Shown piece after piece: positions 41,917 to 49,555 of a stretch of 64,000 nt of DNA; position 1 is the stretch's first letter, and every line of letters begins with the position of its first letter. A program made the translations under genes and the position numbers. Source of the DNA: Bacillus massilinigeriensis (GTDB lineage: Bacteria; Bacillota; Bacilli; Bacillales; Cytobacillaceae). The stretch is taken from positions 118,780 through 182,779 of the forward strand of contig NZ_LT630337.1 of the NCBI RefSeq assembly GCF_900117315.1. Direction: 5' to 3'. The notes beneath the pieces were generated by a model. That model saw only the letters and a program-made list of their open reading frames with translations, was not told the origin of the DNA and did not search any database.

Positions 41917-43449
41917 TCAACAATTTATGATAACACACGTGGAGTGCTGTGCGTTGATAGAATTGATTAAATAAAGAGCAGATGGGTTCGAGAATCGGTA
42001 AAAGATCCTCGGACTACCATCTGCTTTTATTTCAATTCTTTCAATAAAGCGGTGGAGTATTTCTGGAGTTAATTCTTGAAATTCAATAAATGCATCTAAC
42101 TGTTGTTTAACTTCATTGAATGCTAATTCATCATTATTGGCCTCAAGAGAAGATTTCAATTGCTCAATCTTAGAATTGATACTATTCATTTGGTTATTAA
42201 TATCATTTATGAAATCATCATAGTCCGCTTTGGAGATTTTTTCGTCAATAAATAAATTCAGAGACTTCTTTTTCTTTTGTTTCAGTCGGTCTAATTCCCT
42301 CTCAAAGTCTCTAATTTGCTTTTCTGAATTCTTTTTCTGTTGATTCAGTTTGGCTTCAAGGGTTTGCAAAATTTCCTGATTGTCCAAAATCGAGGCGAGA
42401 TTTTTTAAGTCATTTAGAATAGCTAGTTTTAAATCAGCTTCTCTAATTAAATGATCACTACATGCTTTTATGCCATGTTTGTTGTAATTCCCGCACATAT
42501 AACCTTTACAGTTCTTTTTATAGTGCATTCCACGTCCGCAGTCTGCACAGTAAGCAGTATTAGTAAACAGATGCATTTCTGCCTGCGGACGTGTTCTTTT
42601 TCTACTCTTCATTAATTGTTGAACAGCCTCAAAATCGCTTTTAGATATTATTGCTTCATGAGTATTAGGGACAATAATAAATTTATCAGAAGCTACCTGA
42701 TTTCTGTTCTTATTTGTTACACTTCTAGTCGTGGTCCGTCCTTGAACCAAATCCCCAGTGTAATGTGGATTCTCTAGAATTTTCCTAACTGTTGAACCAT
42801 GCCACTTGTCACTGGCATTTTTCTTACCGGCTATTTGTGCGGGTGTTGCAAATCCTTCTTCGTATAATTCTCTCGCTATGCGATCAAAGCCCTTACCTGA
42901 AAGATAGTCCCTAAAGATACGTCTCACAATGTCTGGTGTTTCGTCAGGACTTAATTTTAGTCTTCCACCTTCCACAATATAACCATATGGAGGATTGGAT
43001 CCTTTAAATAAGCCCTTTTGTGCACGACTTCTTAGGGCTGCTTTGACTCGTTCGCTAGTTCTTTGTGACTCCTGTTCGTACATCCAGGCATAAATACCAA
43101 ACATCTGACCATTGCCTTCTAATGTGTTTATCGCATTATCTAAGGTAATGATATGAATTTTGCTTTGTTCAGCAATATCACGAATTTCATAGGATAAGCG
43201 GCCATTTCGAGCCAAACGTGAAAGTTCCTTAGCCAATATTACATCAAATTTCTTAGCCCTTGCATCGGCTATTAATTGTTGCAACTGTGGTCGTTTTTCA
43301 GTCGTTCCACTTTCAACATCAACATAAAAGTTATGGATATCCCAACCTCTATCAGAAATATATCTAATGAAAAGATCCTTTTGATTTCCAAGTGAGGCTT
43401 TCTGTTCTTCTTTATCTGTTGAAACTCTTACATATACTGCACATCTCAT
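41917..43449 (-). CDS. Large serine recombinase with coiled coil
   Basis: A 510-residue protein. Resolvase domain with Ser10 in VYVRVSTDKEEQKASLGNQK and KELSRLARNGRLS; recombinase domain (YGYIVEGGRLKLSPDE); zinc ribbon (TAYCADCGRGMHY, GYMCGNYNKHGIKAC); a long coiled coil (about 360-460) and a C-terminal strand. All parts of an active large serine integrase are present. The start overlaps the stop of a 53-residue upstream gene by 4 nt. It could serve the island to its right or the row to its left. Confidence 0.92.
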   Translation of the reverse strand: MRCAVYVRVSTDKEEQKASLGNQKDLFIRYISDRGWDIHNFYVDVESGTTEKRPQLQQLIADARAKKFDVILAKELSRLARNGRLSYEIRDIAEQSKIHIITLDNAINTLEGNGQMFGIYAWMYEQESQRTSERVKAALRSRAQKGLFKGSNPPYGYIVEGGRLKLSPDETPDIVRRIFRDYLSGKGFDRIARELYEEGFATPAQIAGKKNASDKWHGSTVRKILENPHYTGDLVQGRTTTRSVTNKNRNQVASDKFIIVPNTHEAIISKSDFEAVQQLMKSRKRTRPQAEMHLFTNTAYCADCGRGMHYKKNCKGYMCGNYNKHGIKACSDHLIREADLKLAILNDLKNLASILDNQEILQTLEAKLNQQKKNSEKQIRDFERELDRLKQKKKKSLNLFIDEKISKADYDDFINDINNQMNSINSKIEQLKSSLEANNDELAFNEVKQQLDAFIEFQELTPEILHRFIERIEIKADGSPRIFYRFSNPSALYLINSINAQHSTCVIINC

Positions 43450-43607
43450 GCTACATCTTTCCTTTCTACATGAGATGTAGTAGTGTTCACCTTATCCTGA
43501 GAATAGTAAATGCTGATTAAACTGTCAATCATCTCATTGACCATAGATTTTAAAGTATCCTGAAGTGTAATGTTTGTACCTTCTTTGAAAATTCGCTCGA
43601 TATTCAT
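43446..43607 (-). CDS. Small protein coupled to the serine recombinase
   Basis: ATG 43607, behind GGGGGAATC, gives 53 residues (MNIERIFKEGTNITLQDTLK ... SQDKVNTTTSHVERKDVA). Helical, no known domain. The TGA overlaps the recombinase ATG as ATGA, so translation is coupled. Its 3' part includes the 25-nt segment repeated in reverse at 58355. Possibly a recombination directionality or regulatory peptide; this is a guess from coupling. Confidence 0.6.
   Translation of the reverse strand: MNIERIFKEGTNITLQDTLKSMVNEMIDSLISIYYSQDKVNTTTSHVERKDVA
43471..43495 (-). repeat. 25-nt segment repeated inverted at 58355 (att-like)
   Basis: On the minus strand it reads ATAAGGTGAACACTACTACA followed by TCTCA. 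The plus strand at 58355-58377 has the same sequence lacking two bases. It lies just upstream of a large serine recombinase gene, where attP or attL sites are found. The two copies are inverted relative to each other. Confidence 0.5.
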
Positions 43608-44400
43608 TGATGATTCCCCCAAATATTATTCGAGGTCTAGACCCTTGTTTCTTCTACAATATCTCGTAAATGATTTGTAGTGATCTCAGCTGATTTCTAA
43701 TATTAATTATAATTAAGAGTAGAAATAGACACTATTTTGCTTAGAAGTGATGAAACAATGTGTCAAGAGTTCTGCAATTTTATCAAGAAATGAAGTAACG
43801 CTATTCGAATCTATATTCAATTTTTCTCTATTATTCTTTAATAATCTAAATAATTAGTATAAAAGTCCCTAATATAAGTGAAGTTTTTAAAAAAATTCTG
43901 GGGAGGTGTAGCATTCGACCTCCCTTCGGTCACTGGCGTTTTGCGCCCCACCCCTTTTCTTTATAGGAAAATCCCAAAAAATTGGATGCTTATTAAGAAA
44001 AAGAAACATGTAGTAGTAAATGCGGAGGGAATTAGTAAGGAAATTTATTCCTCTTTTTCATAAGAAAAGAGTTCTTTAAATTATGATGGACTAACATTAG
44101 GATTAGTTGTCAGAAATTGAGTATTGGGGTTAGCTAAAATAAATATCAAGACAAGAGCATGGCACTTACTCTTGGTGAAATTGTTTATATGGTATTACTT
44201 TTTGTTGTACAAACTCTTATAATTGTAGGTAATGTTAGCTATTTTGACGAATCAGTAAATGAAGTCTCTGTAGGTGATATGAGCGATAAAATGAGATTAG
44301 CTATTACAATGAGATACGCATTTTAAAAATTGCTCAAATTATCTCCATCTAGCTACATGAGAGGTAGATTCCAAAAAAATTATTAAATGAGGTATATAAG
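43608..44400. other. Intergenic region with GC-rich double hairpin
   Basis: No convincing large gene. At 43901-43924 GGGAGGT pairs with ACCTCCC, and just after it TGGCG pairs with GCGCC (43934-43948) around TTTT. The stretch is strikingly GC-rich for this DNA. The rest is AT-rich; a 55-residue frame at 44159 is listed separately. The promoter of the type I restriction operon should lie at the right end. Confidence 0.45.
44159..44326 (+). CDS. Possible small membrane protein (remnant)
   Basis: A 55-residue frame (MALTLGEIVYMVLLFVVQTL then IIVGNVSYFDESVNEVS) with one membrane helix and an acidic tail. Protein-like composition, but no clear ribosome site, so it may be a piece of a lost gene. 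Confidence 0.3.
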   Translation: MALTLGEIVYMVLLFVVQTLIIVGNVSYFDESVNEVSVGDMSDKMRLAITMRYAF

Positions 44401-46413
44401 ATGATTAACTTCCAAGATAAAGTAAGCTTCATTTGGTCAATCGCAGAGATTTTACGTGGACCATATAAACCAGAAGACTACGGTAAAATCGTTTTACCAT
44501 TAGCAGTATTACGTCGTTTTGACTGCGTATTAGAGAGTACAAAAGAGGAAGTATTAGCAAAGGCAGAGCAGTTTGCTGCATTGAATGAAGATGCTCGTGA
44601 ACCAATTTTAAATCGTGTGTCAAAGCAAAACTTCCACAACACAAGTAAATATGATTTCAACAAGCTATTAACAGATTCAGATAACATTGCTGATAATTTA
44701 CGTGACTATATAAATGGTTTCTCAAAAGTCACTCGTGATATTATGGATCACTTCGACTTTGACCGCCAAATCGATAAGCTCGATCAAAACAACTTATTAT
44801 ACTTAACGATTAAACGTTTTAGTGAAATCGATTTACATCCAGAAACAGTTTCAAACATTGAGATGGGTTATGTATTTGAGGAACTAATCCGTCGTTTCAA
44901 TGAAAATGCAGAAGCAGGTGATCACTACACACCACGTGAAGTAATTCGTTTGATGACGCATTTATTATTCTTACATGACGATGCAAGCATTTTAACGAAG
45001 CCAGGTTTAACACAAACATTATATGACTGTGCAGCTGGTACAGGTGGTATGGGTTCAGTTGCACAAGAATATTTACTAAGCCAAAATCCAACAGCACATT
45101 TAGAGTTTTTCGGCCAAGAAATTAACCCTGAATCATATGCAATTTGTAAGGCAGACTTACTCATTAAAGGTGAAGATGCACGTAACATTCGTTTAGGGAA
45201 TACGTTATCAAACGACCAATTCCCACGTGATAAATTCGATTACTTAATTTCAAATCCTCCATACGGAGTGGACTGGAAATCGTATGAGAAGCCAATTAAA
45301 GAAGAACATGAGAAACAAGGTTTTGACGGTCGCTTTGGTCCAGGAACACCAAGAACAAGTGATGGACAGCTACTATTCTTAATGCACTTACTGTCAAAAA
45401 TGAAGCCAGTCACAGTAGAAAATCCACAAGGCTCTCGTTTAGCAATCATTATGAATGGTTCGCCGTTATTTACAGGTGATGCAGGCTCTGGTGAAAGCGA
45501 AATTCGTAAGTATGTGCTTGAAAACGACTTAGTAGAAGGCATCGTGGCACTGCCGAACGACCTTTTCTACAACACAGGTATTGCAACGTACATTTGGATT
45601 CTAACGAATAATAAAGCACCTCTTCATAAAGGGAAAGTACGTTTAGTCAATGCCGTAGATTTCTCGAAAAAAATGAAGAAGTCGATGGGTAGCAAGCGTA
45701 ACGAAATTACAGAAGAGCAAATTAACGAAATCGTTCGTTTATACGGTGATGCACAGCCAAACGAGTACGTGAAGATTTTCGATAATGAAGACTTCGGCTA
45801 TGCAAAAATTACGGTTGAACGTCCATTACGCTTAAACTTCCAAGTAAATGAAGAACGCCTTGCACGTGTCGTAGAGGAAAAAGGCTTTGTGAATTTAGCA
45901 ACATCGAAGAAAAAAGGTGATGCAGGTCATTTTGAAATTGAAGAAGGTAAAAAGCTGCAAACGCAAATTTTATATGTGTTACGCACGTTAGAAAGTGATA
46001 CAGTATATAAAAATCGTGAGGAGTTCACGAAAGTACTAAAAGATGCCTTGAAAGAAGCGGGCATTTCGATTGGTGCACCTGTATTAAAAGCGATTTTAGC
46101 TGGTCTGTCTGAAAAAGATGAAACAGCTGATGTATGTATGAAAAATAAGACAGATATCGAACCAGATACAGATTTACGTGATACTGAAAACGTACCCTTA
46201 AAAGAAAACATTCATGACTACTTTGCACGTGAAGTATTACCACATGTACCAGATGCATGGATTGATGAATCAAAAACAAAAATTGGCTACGAAATTCCAT
46301 TCACTCGCCAATTCTACAAATATACAGCACTACGCAGCTCAGCAGAAATTATTGATGAGATTCGTGCGTTAGAAGCTGAGATTGCGGAGCAGTTGAAGAA
46401 GGTGATGGTATGA
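44401..46413 (+). CDS. hsdM: Type I restriction-modification methyltransferase subunit
   Basis: A 670-residue N6-adenine methyltransferase. The N-terminal helical domain (SIAEILRGPYKPEDYGKIVL) is followed by GDHYTPREVIRLM, motif I YDCAAGTGGMGS near residue 210 and motif IV NPPYGVDW near 287. The C-terminal region is longer than in the shortest HsdM and carries a coiled coil (EIIDEIRALEAEIAEQLKKV). With HsdS it methylates the target; with HsdR it restricts. Overlaps hsdS by 4 nt. Confidence 0.95.
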   Translation: MINFQDKVSFIWSIAEILRGPYKPEDYGKIVLPLAVLRRFDCVLESTKEEVLAKAEQFAALNEDAREPILNRVSKQNFHNTSKYDFNKLLTDSDNIADNLRDYINGFSKVTRDIMDHFDFDRQIDKLDQNNLLYLTIKRFSEIDLHPETVSNIEMGYVFEELIRRFNENAEAGDHYTPREVIRLMTHLLFLHDDASILTKPGLTQTLYDCAAGTGGMGSVAQEYLLSQNPTAHLEFFGQEINPESYAICKADLLIKGEDARNIRLGNTLSNDQFPRDKFDYLISNPPYGVDWKSYEKPIKEEHEKQGFDGRFGPGTPRTSDGQLLFLMHLLSKMKPVTVENPQGSRLAIIMNGSPLFTGDAGSGESEIRKYVLENDLVEGIVALPNDLFYNTGIATYIWILTNNKAPLHKGKVRLVNAVDFSKKMKKSMGSKRNEITEEQINEIVRLYGDAQPNEYVKIFDNEDFGYAKITVERPLRLNFQVNEERLARVVEEKGFVNLATSKKKGDAGHFEIEEGKKLQTQILYVLRTLESDTVYKNREEFTKVLKDALKEAGISIGAPVLKAILAGLSEKDETADVCMKNKTDIEPDTDLRDTENVPLKENIHDYFAREVLPHVPDAWIDESKTKIGYEIPFTRQFYKYTALRSSAEIIDEIRALEAEIAEQLKKVMV

Positions 46414-47497
46414 AGCTAAAAGGTTCTAATATTCAATGGGTTAATACTATTCCATCACATTGGCAAATTAAAGAGTTAAAATATTGTTTGCTTCCAGGAA
46501 GTGAAGGAATAAAAATTGGTCCATTTGGTAGTGCGTTGAAGTCAGAAATGTTAGTTGATGAAGGTTATAAAGTATACGGACAAGAAAATTTAATAAAAGA
46601 TAATTTTAATTTAGGTCAACGATTTATTAGCGAAGAGAAATTTAAAGAACTTGAAGTTTATGAGATTGCTGAGAAAGACGTTTTAATTTCAATGATGGGT
46701 ACAGTCGGTAAGTGTAAAGTTGTACCAGCAAATATTCAAAAAGGAATAATGGATTCACATCTTATTAGAATTCGATTTAATGAGAATATTATTTTACCTG
46801 AATTTGCAACATATTTAATACAAGACTCTAATTACATCAAAGTGCAATTAGACCTAAATAGTAAAGGTTCAATTATGTCAGGTTTAAACTCTAGTATCAT
46901 AAAAAAACTTAAATTAATTCTTCCACCTATTGAGGAACAAAAAATTATTTTGAAATATATGGATAAGAAAAATGTAGATTTAAATCAAATTATAGCTTCG
47001 AAAAATTATATGATTGATTTATTAAATCAACAACGCCAATCAATCATAACAGAAGCTGTTACAAAAGGTTTAAATCCGAATGTGAAAATGAAAGATTCAG
47101 GTGTTGAGTGGATTGGAGAAATTCCTGAGCATTGGGAAGTTAAACCACTATATAGTTTATATAAAGAAAATAAATTGAAAAATAAGAGGAATGTAATTAC
47201 AAATGTTCTTTCGTTAAGTTATGGGAAAATAAAGCGTAGAGATGTAGAGTCGAATTATGGGTTACTACCAGATTCATTTGAAACTTATCAAATAATACAG
47301 AAAGACGATATTGTTTTAAGACTAACGGATTTACAAAATGATAAGAGAAGTTTGCGTGTCGGATTAGTAAATGAAGAAGGGATTATTACATCTGCTTATT
47401 TAGGTTTGAAACAATCTGATAAGCCCTCTCTGTTAGGATAGTTGTCGTACGATACTTTAGTGTTATAGTTAAATAAATAACACGGAGGTCGTTCGAT

Positions 47498-48010
47498 ATG
47501 ACTGAAAAAAATGGAGCACGGTATTCCCAAGAACAAAAAGAAGCTATTATCAAACGCATGATGCCCCCAAATAATGAATCTGTGTCTAGAATTTCAAAAG
47601 AAGTTGGTATTTCAGATGTGACATTATATAAATGGCGTAGAGCAGCACGTGCAGCTGGAGTGGCAACACCTGGCAATGGACAAACAAGCGATAATTGGAA
47701 TAGCCAAGATAAGTTCTTAATCGTGATGGAGACGTTCGCGATGAACGAATCGGAGCTTGCCGAGTATTGTCGTAAGAAAGGTTTGTATCGTGAGCAGATT
47801 GAAGCATGGAAAAATGTGTGCCTTCAGGCAAACGGTCAGGTATTCGAACAAGCCAAACAGTTGAATGGCGCATTGAAGGAAGAACAGAAGCGTGCCAAGC
47901 AATTAGAAAAGGAGCTACAAAAGAAAGAAAAGGCACTAGCCGAAGCTGCAGCGTTATTACTTTTGCGAAAAAAGGCCCAAGCGATTTGGGGGGACGACGA
48001 GGAAGAATGA
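47498..48010 (+). CDS. IS3-family transposase OrfA
   Basis: A 170-residue protein with an N-terminal helix-turn-helix (SRISKEVGISDVTLYKWRRA), a central region and a leucine-zipper-like coiled coil (EEQKRAKQLEKELQKKEKAL). It binds the IS ends. The TGA overlaps the OrfB ATG (ATGA), so coupling rather than the usual -1 frameshift may produce OrfB; a longer OrfA than common for IS3. Confidence 0.88.
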   Translation: MTEKNGARYSQEQKEAIIKRMMPPNNESVSRISKEVGISDVTLYKWRRAARAAGVATPGNGQTSDNWNSQDKFLIVMETFAMNESELAEYCRKKGLYREQIEAWKNVCLQANGQVFEQAKQLNGALKEEQKRAKQLEKELQKKEKALAEAAALLLLRKKAQAIWGDDEEE

Positions 48011-49065
48011 TTAGCCCGTCAAATCGCGCATTAGCAGTTGAACTAATCCAAGAAGCCAATCAAAACGGTGCGCGATTAGCGAAGGCTTGTGAGGAACTTC
48101 ATATCAGCGTACGGACATACGAGCGCTGGGTAGTAGAGGGTGGAGTGAAGGTCGATCAGCGCCCATTTGCGAAAAGACCAGTACCGAAAAACAAGTTGTC
48201 TGAAGAAGAAAAAGAGGGAATTCTGACAGTTGTCAAACAAGAGGAATACGTCGATTTACCACCTACACAGATTGTCCCAAAGCTTGCGGACAAAGGAACT
48301 TACATTGCTTCAGAATCCACGTTTTATCGTGTGTTACGTGAAGAAAAAATGCAACACTATCGCGGTCGTAGTCAAAAGCCTGAAAGAAGAATCCCTGAGA
48401 GTCATCTAGCAACAGCACCAAATCAAGTGTGGACATGGGATATTACATGGCTTGGTGGACCGGTGAAAGGTTTGTTTTATCGACTCTATTTAATTCTTGA
48501 TTTATTTAGTAGAAAAGCAGTTGGCTGGGAAGTTTGGGAAACAGAAGAGGCAAAACACGCTGAAACGCTTGTGAAAAAGGCGGTTATCAATGAAAAAATC
48601 CAAGGTGCACCACTCGTATTGCATTCAGATAATGGTAGCCCTATGAAAGCCGAGACATTCCTAAGTTTACTAGAGAAATTGGGCATTCAAAGTTCCTTTT
48701 CAAGACCACGTGTGAGTAATGATAATCCTTACTCAGAAGCGATGTTCCGGACACTCAAATATCGACCGGATTTTCCGCACAAAGGTTTTGCATCACTCGG
48801 AGAAGCAAGAAAATGGGCACAGCAATTTGTCCATTGGTACAACGAGATTCACCTGCATAGTGGGCTAAATTTTGTGACACCTGTACAGTGCCATACCGGA
48901 GCACATTTAGCCATATTGGAAAGGCGAAAAAACGTATACGAAGCAGCGAAGGCTAAACATCCAGAACGTTGGTCAAGAAGCACAAGAAATTGGGCACCGA
49001 ATGAGAAAGTAGCACTCAATCCAATGCGAGATGAGAGTCAAACCGGAGCATTGAGGAAATCATAA
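48007..49065 (+). CDS. IS3-family transposase OrfB (DDE integrase)
   Basis: ATG 48007 gives 352 residues. N-terminal HTH_21-like segment, then the rve catalytic core with Asp in VWTWDITWLGG, Asp in LVLHSDNGSPM and Glu in NDNPYSEAMFRTLKYRP. It carries out strand transfer. All three catalytic residues are present, so the IS may be active. Confidence 0.92.
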   Translation: MISPSNRALAVELIQEANQNGARLAKACEELHISVRTYERWVVEGGVKVDQRPFAKRPVPKNKLSEEEKEGILTVVKQEEYVDLPPTQIVPKLADKGTYIASESTFYRVLREEKMQHYRGRSQKPERRIPESHLATAPNQVWTWDITWLGGPVKGLFYRLYLILDLFSRKAVGWEVWETEEAKHAETLVKKAVINEKIQGAPLVLHSDNGSPMKAETFLSLLEKLGIQSSFSRPRVSNDNPYSEAMFRTLKYRPDFPHKGFASLGEARKWAQQFVHWYNEIHLHSGLNFVTPVQCHTGAHLAILERRKNVYEAAKAKHPERWSRSTRNWAPNEKVALNPMRDESQTGALRKS

Positions 49066-49079
49066 TATTCCCCATTTTC

Positions 49080-49129
49080 CTGGTGATTTGAATCGAAAGC
49101 ACGCTTTTCCTTTCGATTCAAATCACCAG
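49080..49129. repeat. 20-bp perfect inverted repeat inside the IS
   Basis: CTGGTGATTTGAATCGAAAG and its exact complement CTTTCGATTCAAATCACCAG are separated by 10 nt (cacgcttttc). It follows the OrfB stop by 14 nt, and may be a transcription terminator or a folding element of the IS end. Confidence 0.8.
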
Positions 49130-49555
49130 GTCAGCAAGCGCAGCGCGGTAGCCTTGACTAAGCTAGGGCATTGAGAAAATTCTATTAAAATACTAAAGTA
49201 GCTAAATGCGACAACTATATTGACAAACACCGTAAGTCAATCTCTGAATATACTTATTACCTATTGCATTCGTATGACTTAACAAAAGTATTTTATGGAT
49301 TAGGGAGTGGAGTAAGACAATCTATGGGGTTTACTGAATTGAAGAAACTACCTATTTTATTACCGCCAATTGAAGAACAGTTAGAAATTATTAATCAATT
49401 AAAAGTGAAAGTTTTTGCAAATGAACAACTAATTGATATGTTAAAAACACAAATCGAAAAACTAAAAGAATACCGCCAGTCCTTAATCTACGAAGCCGTA
49501 ACGGGCAAGATAGATGTGCGGGAGATGGAGCGGGAGGTAAGGGAGGTGAGCGAGG

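Larger units (their letters stand above)
47431..49225 (+). mobile_element. IS3-family insertion sequence in hsdS
   Basis: About 1.8 kb with imperfect terminal inverted repeats: left TGTTAGGATAGTTGTCG..., right (reverse) TGTCAATATAGTTGTCG..., both followed by a TACTTTAGT block. It carries two overlapping transposase genes. No target-site duplication is visible (left flank ...cctctc, right flank aacacc...). Confidence 0.9.

Noticed and set aside
43878-44063. A 61-residue plus-strand gene
   Set aside because: It is produced by the GC-rich hairpins, has low-complexity Lys runs and no ribosome site.
47426-49230. Target-site duplication of the IS
   Set aside because: Compared 3-8 nt on both sides (cctctc and aacacc); no match.
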